Below, piece by piece: positions 42,382-54,500 of a stretch of DNA of 64,000 nt. Source of the DNA: Amoebophrya sp. A120. Taxonomy: Eukaryota > Sar > Dinophyceae > Syndiniales > Amoebophryaceae. A program made the position numbers and the translations under genes. The stretch is taken from the NCBI GenBank assembly GCA_905178155.1, contig CAJINV010000013.1, positions 1,740,281 to 1,804,280 on the forward strand, written 5' to 3'. The notes under the pieces were generated by a model, which searched no databases, was not told the DNA's origin, and saw only the letters and a program-made list of their open reading frames with translations. The first letter of the stretch is position 1, and each line of letters begins with the position of its first letter.

Positions 42382-43179
42382 AGCACGACTGTAGTAAGTA
42401 TAAAAAGTGTAGCTGATCATACAACTTTTGATAGTTTTCATTGTGGTAAAACCCCTCGCATAGAGGCCGCGTTTGTATCTTCGTTTTTCACTATAAATGT
42501 TTTCTTCTCGTCGCTTTGACTTCTACCACCATCGGGGATTTCTGGTTGCGAGTCCTTCTCTATTTGTTTCAAGGAGCAAATCAATAAGTGCAGCACCAGA
42601 TCAGTAGCAAAAAGCGTAAAAAGTACAATGTAAAAACTCACCAACGTAGCCGGGTTCAAAAATATAAATGCCTCCGATTGAGACAGGTCCTGCATCAGTA
42701 GCATGGCCAAAAGAGCATCACCCGCGCGCTACAATTTTCAGGGTCTATTGCGGCAGAAGTGTCTGGATCTTTAGCTGGTTCAAATTTCAAAGCAGCGACG
42801 CAATTACAAAAAAGGTCTTCGATTTCTAATATATAGTGTAGGGGGGCGCATCCTACTAAAAAGACACGCTTAAGTATGTGCGCGTATGGCGTATTGGTTC
42901 TGTAAACGATCAAAGAAAAAAGATCAACGATCTAATTCACGTGAAAAAACAAACCGATAATATCAGTGTGGATCTACATCGAACGTTCCACAATGCGACT
43001 AAAAACCACAAACGCGCTGCGATCTGATTTCAATAAAATAAAATCGGTTATCGTGGTGCTGATTCGGTTTTTCGTCGTGACGGTGCAGCAAAATTTCGCG
43101 CATATGAAATTTTTAAGATTGAGAAAGGAATTGCATTTTTTATACCTTTAACGTTTTAAGGAGAAACTTACTTCGTATC
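42382..43179. other. AT-rich spacer
   Basis: A short frame at 42993-43151 (MRLKTTNALRSDFNKIKSVI with a hydrophobic run) might be a first exon of the gene at 43180, but no splice joins them convincingly. Confidence 0.3.
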
Positions 43180-43437
43180 TGATTTGGCTCAGAATCAATC
43201 TCGTTTGAAAGAAATTCATACTCGTCGCAGCCGGGGAGGATTTGCTTCACTTTGCTGATCCTGATAATATCGGGCGTAATGCTGACCAAATCTTACAAGG
43301 CTGGGGTGTACCGAAGAAAGTTGAGTCAAACGGGAATTTTCGACGCGAACGTGATGCTGCTAGACAAGAAACGGGACGGTGCGGAAACGGCAAGTAGCTC
43401 GGACGAGGAGGAGGTAAAGGTGAAGGTAAAAAAATAG
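43180..43437 (+). CDS. Terminal exon of a small single-pass membrane protein (partial)
   Basis: The frame is open from 43180 to the stop at 43435-43437 and reads FERNSYSSQPGRICF, then a hydrophobic segment FTLLILIISGVMLTKSY, then a basic patch KAGVYRRKLS and an acidic/Lys tail SSSDEEEVKVKVKK. This is the layout of a type I membrane protein with a short cytosolic tail ending in a K-x-K-x-K-K cluster, which resembles a dilysine ER-retrieval signal. No ATG precedes the membrane segment in frame, so upstream exons are missing. Family unknown. Confidence 0.35.
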
Positions 43438-45479
43438 TAGGAACGGCGCATGTAATAAGATCATCATGCGAGTGTTTTAGTTTTTTGTCCCGTAAAGCAT
43501 CACACTCAGATTGCAGTACCTTCACTTCGGAACTAGCGAAAGCGTCCCACAGCTTTAAACTTTCGACGGTTTTTTTCCTAGAATGTATGGTATTTTAGAA
43601 AGAGAAAGACTGTGCACCTCGGTTCTTTGAACCGAGAAGCAAACGCCAAATGTGATGTGTAGCAGTAGCTCTCTTTGATTTTGGTTCTTTCTCTTCGTTT
43701 CAGTGTCTAGTGTCTGTGAAGCGGCATGCGTCGTGTCACATATTGGAAGCATGCATTGTAATATTTATCTCATTGCAGAATTTTTTAGAAAGCGCAAGCG
43801 GTAGTAAATCACGCCACTACCGCGTCTGATATAGCCTATCGTTATGATGATATCGTAATGAAGAACAAGAAGATGAAGCACTACTACGCATTAATTCATC
43901 GCAGACATTGATTGCTAGAATTGGGGAATAGGAACTTCATCAGCGTTAAAACCGTATCGTTTTAATCGTTACGTGAAAAACGAAGAAACGCACGAAAGCT
44001 ATGACCACGCATCTCGTACAACACCGCGTGATAGAACTAAGATTCGTAGCGTGCAAGAAAACCGTTTCGTAGCGTGCAACGTATCGTCCACAACCGCAAT
44101 GAAAATGCCAAGAGTATTAGATGTGAAAACCAGTGGTCAAGCAGCTAGAGTAGAATTTTACTTAGTCCAAGGCGCAGTTGCTGTCCGGTCGTCAGTCCGT
44201 ATTTTTTCGTATGCATTCAGACAGTACGACGATGACCGGAGCTTAGCTCTAGTATTTTTTCGTCACTAGTACAGCACTGCAGCCTCTACCTCTAGCTTAC
44301 TGGTGCGCGTGGTTTTAGCTGCTAGACCGATGTTGATTCTTCAAAAGTGTGTTCGCAGAACGAGAAAAGAAAGAAGAACGCAATAAGCTGTAGCCACGAA
44401 CAACATCCATAGTAACCAGTTTCAGAATTGTGCATTTTAGCATGGGGAAAAGTTGTAAACTAGGTGACGAGATGAGTACAAAGTTCTCGACGAGCATGAT
44501 TACCTGAGGAGAGATAAAAGTGGTTCGGTATCATTTTTTCATGCCCTTCCATAGACTTTTCAATGCTAGAGAAGCCACACCAGCCAGATTGCCACAAAGT
44601 AGAGTAGAAAGTAGAAGGTTTTTACGTAAACACATGACCGGCAAGAGAAGTAATACAGCACGAGTTTCCGACAACAGAGCTATTGCTTGTGAAAGTGCCA
44701 TTTGTTTTTTCGTTCATCTGAGACGACGTACACAGCACGAGAAGCTCGTACACAAAAGAGAAAGATCGTTCCGCCCATTTTAGTTCCGAACGTGAGAAGT
44801 GAACTGGAAAACCAATCATCTTTGTGTCATCCAATCAAAAAACCAAAACCCATCGTGTGAATGACCCGCTTCCCACCCGCTTTCCCTCGTCTTACCCGTT
44901 GCCCCATTGTGTTTTGCATTTTGACAAAAATTTCCTGACCAAAAAAACGATAGGCTTTTTTTCTCTACTATGAAATAAGATATGTAAGAACGTGACAAAC
45001 TAGCACTCAATTTTTAAGTATTTCTTCTTTTTCCTTAATCAGAATTACTATTACAAAACTTCGCAAAAACTCTTTTGATATTCATCTTTGCAATCTTTTA
45101 CTTTATTCGATTTATCATTTCTTACCAATACTAGATTTTTATACTTCATTCATTCAACTTTATCAATTATTACCTAAGATTTGGTCACTTCAATACCTAT
45201 TATTTGACTTTGTGAATTTTACTACTATAGCATTATTACCTTTGTTATTATCCTATTTATTTCAAAACATCAACTTATTAAGTTATTGATTTCTATTGCA
45301 CGCCTTTTTCTTTACTGTAGCTAAGCTTGACATTCTTTGGCTATTCGAGTTTTTTTCTTCTGTGGTTTTCTGCGGAGGGGGAAAATTTTGGATATCAGGT
45401 GTTAAGTTTTCTACATTTCTTTCTTTACCAGTTTTACGAAAATTTATTCTCTTTTAGAATTTATTTCCTTTCCCACAAG
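43438..45479. other. Long AT-rich spacer upstream of the giant gene
   Basis: Frames at 43973-44269 and 44520-44783 give basic products without motif. From about 44990 to 45480 the sequence becomes very AT-rich with many ATTAT and TTTAT words. Probably intergenic plus the promoter and 5-prime UTR of the giant gene. Confidence 0.4.
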
Positions 45480-45596
45480 ATGTTGTCAGTTCACTCTTTC
45501 TTCTCGCAAAACAACGGTGACCACATCCACAAGTGCGGCAAGGAATCTTCTGCTGATGCGGTGAGCGGTGCGTCGCAGAACGAGAAATTATGCTAG
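45480..45596 (+). CDS. Upstream ORF overlapping the start of the giant gene (38 aa)
   Basis: ATG at 45480 opens a 38-codon frame (MLSVHSFFSQNNGDHIHKCG) that ends at the TAG at 45594-45596, inside the sequence ATGCTAG whose ATG at 45590 starts the giant frame. This stop-start overlap would allow re-initiation control. It may also be chance. Confidence 0.35.
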   Translation: MLSVHSFFSQNNGDHIHKCGKESSADAVSGASQNEKLC

Positions 45597-48500
45597 AAAC
45601 AGAGCCGCCGTCTTTGACTTCTCCCTGTCGCAGGGGTGCGAATCGTGGTGATTGTCTTCGTTTATCCCGGGAAGGTGAACCCTCTCGGGAAAATGGAGAC
45701 GGTTGCCGCGGTGTTGATGCACTTTCTGTGGCGGGAGAATGTAAAACACCTGCACAGGACGAGCAGCCTCATGGGGCGATCATGATGTCAACGAGCAGAA
45801 GAAGACACAACACTTCTACGTTATTCCCTTCCGACGGGAGTGGACGCCTGTCGGTCGGGAATTCGACTTCTTCGAGCTCAAGTTGTTCTAATTTCCGGAA
45901 CAAGAACACATCAACGCAGGATGTTTTGGAAGAAGACGTGTTTTCAAGAAAAAACCACGCAAGGATAATTTTTACCGATGTTGGAGGAAACAAAAACAAA
46001 AGTGGAAACAACAACAAGCAGAGGATATTACCGCAGCTGGAACGCGATTCGGAGTGGACGCCGAAGCGCAGATGCAGCAGCAGTACGTCTTCTAGCAGTT
46101 GTGTCAACAACATTTCCACGTCCTCCTCATCAAATCTCATGCGAGAAGATGAGATGAAGAATTATAGTCACTTCTACCCCTCAAGAAGGAGAAGGCGATC
46201 GAGAATAAACGACCAAAACCTCTTTTCTTGGCGGAGACGGAGAACCACCACCACTTTCGACCCCGGAAGTAGTATATTTCCATGCGGTGCGAAGTTCTCT
46301 TGCGGCGGCGACGCGAATAAAACGCAGCAGCTGCAAGTAGTAGACAGAAAAAATTCTCCAGCGGGTAAAAATAGCTGCGCAGAAATGTTGAGGTGTGCAT
46401 CAACATCATCAGAAAGGAGAAGTGCTTGCTTCTCGTCCTCCATTTTGGAGATAGAAGAAGGAGAAATAACCCTAGCGCGAAGATCAACAGCACCGAGGAA
46501 AACAAGCAGACAGACTTCTGACCAGAAGGACTACAATGACTACAGCAAGAACCACAACAGCCAGTCGTTTTTCGGGAAGTTTCTGTTCGCTTTTTTCCTT
46601 TTCTTCCAGCTGTTCTTCCTCCAAGCCGACGCGTTTGTCCTGGTTAGTAACTACGGTGACATCACGCTGTTGGGTCCGGTGGACATTGACCCGGCACTGG
46701 AGGACCCGAAGATCAACTTCAGGAAGGACGGTTTGATTAAATGGACGCTGAAGACCATGAACAAATACACCATGGCCGCGGCCAACATCGGGCAGGATCT
46801 GGTCGTCTCCGGGGGCGTGGGCATGGCGGACATGCTGATCATAACCCCGGACGCGAGGGCGTTCTTCAACACGACGCTATCCGTTTTCAACAAGGTTGAG
46901 TTCGGCGACGACCTGCGGGTGTTCAAACAGACCACTTTAGGGGACAAGCTATCCGTGACGGACGTGGTCCACCTGGGTGAGGAGGTGTCCGTGGCGCAGT
47001 CCGCGTACCTCGGGTTCCGGTTGTCCGTGTTCGGGCACGTAGACTGCGGCTCGACCTGCACGGTGACGAACTGGTGCTATTTGGGGTCGAGTCTCTCCGT
47101 GAACCAGTTTGTCCGGATGGGATCCACCTTGTCCGTGCGCTCGTTCGCGCGACTAGGGTCGTACCTGTCCGTCGGTTCGTACCAACGGCTGGGCTCGGCG
47201 CTCTCCGTGTTCGGAACGGTGCGGTTCGGGAGCAGTTACTCAGTGTTGGATTTCGTCAGCATGAGCAGTTCGCTGTCCGTCGCGTCGTTCGCGCGGCTGG
47301 GGCAGGCACTGACGCTGTACGAGCAGGCGCGGTTGGGGTCGTCCCTCTCGTGCCTGGACTTCGTGCAGATGGGTTCCATGTTGTCGATCCGAAGTCTGAT
47401 GCGGATGGGGAGTACCTTCTCGGTGTACGGGATTGCGAACCTCGGGTCCGCGCTGTCCGTGCTGGACTTCGCGCACATGGGTTCGTCCTTGTCCCTGCGG
47501 GCCTTTCAGCGCGGCGGTTCGACCATCTCCGTCTACGGGCTGGCGCGACTCGGGTCCACGCTGTCCGTGCTGGACTTCGTGCACTTGGGGTCCAGTATTT
47601 CCCTAAGGTCCTTCCTGCAAGTGGGCTCGAGCATCTCGATCTACGGCTTCTCCAGTCTGGGCTCGAGCTTGTCGATTCTGGACTTCGTCAGCTTCGGGTC
47701 AAGTGCCAGTTTGCGCAGCATGGTACGCATCGGCAGTGCACTCAGTGTGTACGGGATGAGCAGGTACAATAAATGCACTTTCTGTAGTTAGCGAAAATGA
47801 TTTTTTTACCATGCGCGATAGCGATTGCTTTGTCAAAGAACAAAAACGAAGACTTTTTGTAGCCGTCACGCAGTTATCTGCGTTGACAGTAAATGTTGCC
47901 GCTAGCATGCATTGACGAACTTTTCACTTGCAACAAAACTTCCATGTACATCAATCTAAATGAACCCACCAAAATTCTTCTAAAAAACCAGATTCGGCTC
48001 GTCGCTCTCCCTGCTGGACAACATTTCGTGCGGCTCAAGTCTTTCCCTGAGAACCTTCCTCCGGTTCGGAAGCTCCATGTCGGTGTACGGGTTGGCCAAG
48101 ATTGGGTCCTCCTTTTCCATCCTGGATTACACGCAAATAGGCTCGGCCATGTCCGTGAGGAATTTCAGCCGCATCGGCTCCGCGCTCTCCGTGTACGGCA
48201 TTGCGAGGTTAGGTAGCGGCTTATCCGTGCTGGACTACTTCCACCTGGGTTCCAGTCTGTCCTGCCGAGGCTTCGCGCGTTCAGGGTCAAGTCTTTCCGT
48301 CTACGGAATCGGCTTCCTCGGGTCCTGCCTGTCGCTGCTAGACACCGTGCAGCTCGGGTCGACGCTGTCCGTCCGAAGTTTCGCGCGCATGGGAAGTTCG
48401 CTCTCCGTGTACGGTTTCAGTAGGATCGGGTCCTGCTTGTCCTTGTTGGACGCCGGGCACGTCGGATCCACGCTGTCGTTGCGGAACTTCGCGAGGCTGG

Positions 48501-51500
48501 GGTCCTCCATGTCCGTGTTCGGCATGCTGAGACTAGGATCACAGATGTCCGTGCTGGATTCCATCAGCATGGGCAGCGCGATGTCGCTCCGCGGATTCGC
48601 CAGAGTCGGAAGCTCGTTGTCCGTGTACGGGCTGGTCCGATTCGGATCCCTGCTGTCCGTGTTGGACGCGGTCAGCTTGGGCAGTGGAATGTCGCTCCGA
48701 TGCCTCTCCCGGTTAGGGTCCTCCCTCTCCGTGTACGGGCTAACCAGGTTCGGATCCGTCTTCAGTCTGCTCGACCGGGTGCACATGGGCTCCAGTTTGT
48801 CGCTGCGAACCTTCTTCCGGTGCGGATCGACGTTGTCGGTGTACGGAATGACGAGAATCGCGTCGACTTTGTCCATTCTAGATTGCCTGCACATTGGGTC
48901 GGCGTTGTCGGTGAGGACGTACTTCCGCTTAGGGTCCGGACTCTCCATCTACGGGATGACGAGGCTGGGATCCTCCATGTCGGTGCTGGACTTCGTCCAC
49001 TTGGGCAGCTCGATTTCTTTAAGGAACTACTGCCGGATCGGGTCCAGTCTCTCCGTCTACGGATCTGCCTGGTACGGCAGCGATTTGAGTGTGACCGATT
49101 TCGTCTCGCTGAGCTCGAGCTTGTCCATCCGCGCTTTCGCACGACTCGGGAGCTCCATTTCCGTGTATGGGACGACGAGACTAGGGAGCAGTTTATCTGT
49201 TCTCGATTTCACCAACATGGGCTCCACCTTCTCCGTGCGGAACTTCCTGCGTCTCGGCAGCTCCATCTCCATCTACAGCATCGCGAACCTCGGTTCCATG
49301 CTGTCGGTCCTGGACTACGGCACCTTCGGAAGCGCTTTATCGGTGCGTGGGTTCAGCAGGTGGGGATCGGCGTTGTCGGTGTTCGGAACCTGCAAGCTCG
49401 GATCAACGCTCTCCTTGCTGGACATGGCGACGTTTGGTTCTTCCTTCTCGCTCCGGTGCCTGGCCCGGATCGGGAGTTCCATGTCGCTTTACGGCATGAC
49501 GAGGTGCGGGTCGGCGCTGTCGTTTTTGGACTTTGTCTCCGCGGGATCCAGCATGTCGCTCCGGACGTATTTGAGACTCGGGTCCTCCATCTCCGTCTAC
49601 GGCATTATGAAGATCGGTTCTAACATCTCGACGTTGGACTACCTGGCGTTGGGGTCGACACTGTCAATGAGAAGTTACGCGCGGTTCGGATCCGCTTTGT
49701 CCGTGTACGGAATCGGCCGGATGGGGTCGGTGTTGTCGATCTTGGACAGCTCGCAGCTGGGCAGTTCGCTATCCATTCGCGGGTTCGCCCGGTTGGGATC
49801 GAGCTACAGTGTCTACGGTATGACCTACTTCGGATCCGCGCTGTCCGTCCTGGATTTCATCCACTTCGGGTCCAGTGTGTCGTTCCGAAGCTTCCTCCGG
49901 ATGGGTAAAGAGAAACTGTCCGTCTACGGTATGGTCCGCCTCGGGTCCGCGATGTCGTTGCTGGACCACATCCACGCGGGGTCCAGCTGCTCGTTGCGGA
50001 ACTTTGTCCGGCTCGGGAGCTCCTGCTCGATCTACAGCATGACGCGGATCGGCTTGAACATGAGCGTGTTGGATTTCTCGCACATCGGTAGTTCTCTTTC
50101 CGTGCGAGATTTCGGCCGCTTCGGGTCCGCGATCTCCGTGTTCGGCTGCAGTCGATTCGGATCCACCATGTCGATCCTGGACTGCGTCAGCCTGGGTTCC
50201 GGGATTTCCATCCGCGCGCAGTGCAGACTCGGATCCGCGTTGTCCGTGTACGGACTGGTGAAATTGGGGTCCTGCTTGTCGATTTTGGATTACGTCCAGA
50301 TGGGATCTTCTTTTTCCCTGCGGAATTTCGCCCGCCTGGGATCGAGTTTGTCCATCTACGGCTTCAGCATGCTGGGGTCCGCGATGTCGATCCTCGACTA
50401 TGCGTCGTTCGGGTCCGTCTGCAGTATCCGGGGCTTTTTCCGTGCGGGCTCTGCGTTCTCGGTCTACGGTATTAGCAGGCTAGGATCCAGCTTTTCCGTC
50501 CTGGACTTTGTGAACTTGGGCTCGAGCTTCTCGCTCCGCGGTTTCAGCCGATTAGGATCCTCTTTGTCCGTCTTCGGTGTCAGCAGACTGGGGTCCGCTC
50601 TGTCCGTTCTGGACTGGGGTTTGGTCGGGTCCGCGATGTCCGTCCGAGGGTTCTGCCGGCTGGGAAGCTCCATGTCCATCTTCGAGCTGTGCCGACTGGG
50701 GTCCGCGATCTCGTCGCTGGACTACTTGTTATTAGGTTCGGCCATCTCAATCCGCAGCTTTTCGAGGCTAGGGTCCAGCGTGTCCGTGTTCGGGATCAGC
50801 AAGCTCGGGTCCAGCTTATCCGTGCTGGACTTCATCAACTTCGGATCAACTTTGTCGTTGAGGAACTTCTCCCGCCTGGGGTCAAGTGCTTCAGTATACG
50901 GCATGATGTACGCCGCGAGCAGCATCTCCATTCTGGACTTCGTGCAGTTCGGGTCGTCGATGTCCCTGATGAGCTTCTGCCGATTAGGATCCGCGTTATC
51001 GCTTTATGGATGCGGACGATTCGGGTCGAACTTGTCGATTCTGGACTACGTCACGCTCGGATCCTCGCTGTCGCTCCGGTCCTTCATGCGGATCGGGTCC
51101 ACCATGTCGCTGTACGGCATGCTGCGATGCGGCTCGCAGTACTCGATTCTGGATTTCATCAGCTTCGGGTCGGCTGTGTCGCTCCGGTCCTTTTCCCGAA
51201 TCGGGTCGGCCTGCAGCGTGTACGGAATGGTGCGGATGGGATCGATGCTGTCGGTCTTAGACAACATCCACTTGGGATCATCTTTATCCGTTCGCAGCTT
51301 CCTGCGCATGGGGTCCTGCCTGTCCATGTACGGCGTCGCGAGACTAGGATCGAACATCTCGGTCTTGGACTACGCGCAGATCGGGTCCTCGATGTCGACC
51401 CGGGCGTGCGCGCGGTTCGGCAGCACCATGAGTGTCTACGGTATGTGCCGGATCGGGTCCCAGATGTCCGTTTTGGATCACTTCCATCTCGGTAGTTGCG

Positions 51501-54500
51501 CGAGTCTGCGAACCTTCCTGCGCGGCGGGGACAGCATTTCCGTCTACGGGCTGGGTCGGTTCGGCTCCGGTATGAGCGTGTTGGATTACGTCAGCCTGGC
51601 GTCCAGCTTCTCGATTCGGTCGTTCGCGAGATTGGGGTCTTCGATCTCCGTGTACGGTATTGGAAGATTTTCCAGCAGCATGTCCGTGCTGGACTTCACG
51701 TTGATGGGCTCCGCGGTGTCCATCCGGAACTTCTTCCGCATGGGATCCGTGTGCAGTGTGTACGGCATGATGCGGCTCGGGTCGAGCATGTCCGCGCTGG
51801 ACTTTATGCACCTGGGGTCGTCGATCTCTGTGCGATCGATGGTGCGACTCGGGTCCTCCGCGTCCGTCTACGGTCTCGCGCGACTCGGGTCCGCCATGAG
51901 TTGCTTGGACATGATCGGATTAGGGTCCGTCTTGTCCATCCGGTCCTTCGGGCGGTTCGGGTCTGCGCTGTCTTTATACGGTCTGATGCGGGTCGGATCC
52001 AGCATGTCGGTGCTGGACTACGTCAACTTCGGCAGTTCGATGTCGCTGCGGTCCTTTGGCAGGTTAGGTTCGACTTTGTCGATCTTCGGCATCGGCAGGT
52101 TCGGGTCCAGTTTGTCCGTGCTGGACAGCGTCTTCCTGGGCTCCTCCTTCTCGATCAAGAGCTTTATGCGATTGGGAAGCACGGCCTCCGTCTACGGTTA
52201 CATGAAGTTGGGTTCCAGCTGCTCGGTGTTGGACTTTTTAACACTAGGTTCCGCCGTGTCCCTCCGTGGGTTCTGCAGGATCGGATCCTCCTTCTCCGTC
52301 TTCGGACTCGCACAACTAGGATCGCAGATGTCGTTGCTGGACTACGTCACCCTCGGTTCGGCTTTGTCTCTGCGCTCGTGGGCCAGACTGGGGTCAACAC
52401 TGTCCGTGTACGGGTGCAGCCGATTGGGGAGCAGCATGTCTATTCTGGACTACGTGCACTTGGGAAGTTCCATGTCGCTGCAGGCGTTCTACAGATTGGG
52501 AAGTTCCATGTCGACCTACGGAAGTTCCTACTTCAGCCAGGAGTTGTCGGTGCAGATGTGGGTTGCGATTTCGTCGTCGCTGTCCGTCCGGTCGTTCTCG
52601 CGCCTCGGATCCTCGGTGTCCGTGTACGGCATTTCGCGGTTCGGGTCCGCGTGCAGTATCTTAGACGCGATCAGCCTCGGGTCGAGTTTCAGTATCCGAT
52701 CCTTCAGCCGGATGGGATCCACTTTGTCCGTGTACGGGCTTGCCAGGCTCGGTTCTGCGATCTCCATTCTGGACGTTGCGCACGTCGGCAGCAGTTTGTC
52801 CGTGAGGAGTTACATCCGCGCCGGCGCGTTCTCCGTGAAGGACTACACGAGGTTAGCGTCCACGCTGTCCGTCCGGGCCTACGTCCGGATTGGTTCTGCG
52901 CTGTCCGTGATGGGCACAGCCAGGTGCGGGTCCACGCTCTCCTGTCTCGACTGGTGGCACGTGGGCAGCTCGCTGTCCATCCGAAGCTACGGCCGCTGCG
53001 GGTCATCGATGTCCGTGTTCGGGCTGGCCCGCCTTGCGTCCGGCCTGTCCGTGCTGGACTTCGTGCACTTCGGTTCCGCACTGTCCTGCCGCAGCTTCAG
53101 CCGCCTGGGGTCCGCGTTGTCCGTGTACGGCCTGGCGGTGCTGGGGTCGACCGTCTCCATTCTGGACTGCATGATGCTGGGTTCCAGTTTCTCCGCGCGA
53201 ACGTTTTCGCGGTTCGGTAGCTCCATGTCGCTGTACGGGTGCGCCCGGTTCGGTTCCGCTCTATCCCTCCTCGACTACGCACACTTCGGGTCGATGTTCT
53301 CTCTGCGAAACTTCGCCCGGATGGGCAGCTTCTGCTCCATCTACGGTGTGACAAGGCTCGGGTCGAGTGTGTCCGTGCTGGACTTCTTCTCCCTCGGGTC
53401 GACTCTGTCGCTTCGTGGGTTCGTGCGCATGGGATCAAGTCTATCGATCTACGGTTTGAGCAAGTTAGGATCCAGTTTATCGACCCTGGACTACATCAGC
53501 TTTGGATCCAGCTTGTCGCTGCGGAGCTTCTCCCGGTGCGGCTCTTCCTGCAGCGCGTACGGCATGTTCCGGTTCGGGAGCAGCTTGTCTATGGTGGACT
53601 ACTTCCACATGGGGTCCGCGTTCTCCCTCCGAGGATTCGCACGAATGGGAAGTGCTTTGTCGATTTTCGGCATTGCGCGCCTGTCCTCCGCGGTCTCTAT
53701 CCTGGACTACGTGATCATGGCGAGTTCGCTGTCCCTGCGTAACTTCGCCCGCCTCGGGTCCGCGTTCTCGCTGTACGGCGTCGCGCGATTAGGGTCATCC
53801 ATGTCCTGCCTGGATTTCGTGCACCTGGGGTCCGCGATGAGCTGCAGAAGCTTTGTCCGGTTCGGCTCGAGTCTCTCCGTGTACGGGTTTACGAACATTG
53901 GGTCCGCGTTTTCGATCCTCGACGCTGTCACCTTCGGGTCCAGTCTGTCGATGCGCGGGTTCGCAAGATTAGGGTCGTCTTTGTCCGTGTTCGGTCTGTC
54001 CAAGTGCGGATCGTCTTTATCCGTCCTCGACTACATCACGTTCGGGTCCGCGTTCAGTATGCGCAGCTTCGCCCGCATGGGATCCACCATGTCGGTCTAC
54101 GGATTGCTGCGGATCGGCTCCGGGATGTCGATTCTGGACCACAGTTCCTTCGGTAGCTCGTTGTCCATCCGCGGGTTCGTGCGACTCGGGAAGACGATTT
54201 CCGTCTACGGATTTTCTTCTTTAGGTTCCGCAGTGTCGATTCTGGATCAGACCAGCTTCGGGTCTGCGCTCTCCGTCCGTTCGTTCGCGCGGATGGGCAG
54301 CGCCTGCAGCGTGTACGGCTTCAGCACCTTCGGGTCCAGCATGTCGGTGCTCGACTGCGTACACCTCGGCTCCGCACTCTCGATCCGCACGTTGGCCCGA
54401 CTCGGCTCCGCGGTTTCGATGTACGGGCTGGGGTTCTTTGGAAGTTCCATGTCGATCTTGGACTACACGATGCTCGGGTCTGCGTTGTCGGTTAGAACGC

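Noticed and set aside
48700-53220. Long +-strand frames inside the giant array in other phases (for example 51496-53220, 574 codons)
   Set aside because: They are periodic shadows of the Gly-Ser rung codons; their products are repeats of Arg/Val/Leu words and the true frame, open from 47992 to the end, overlaps them entirely.
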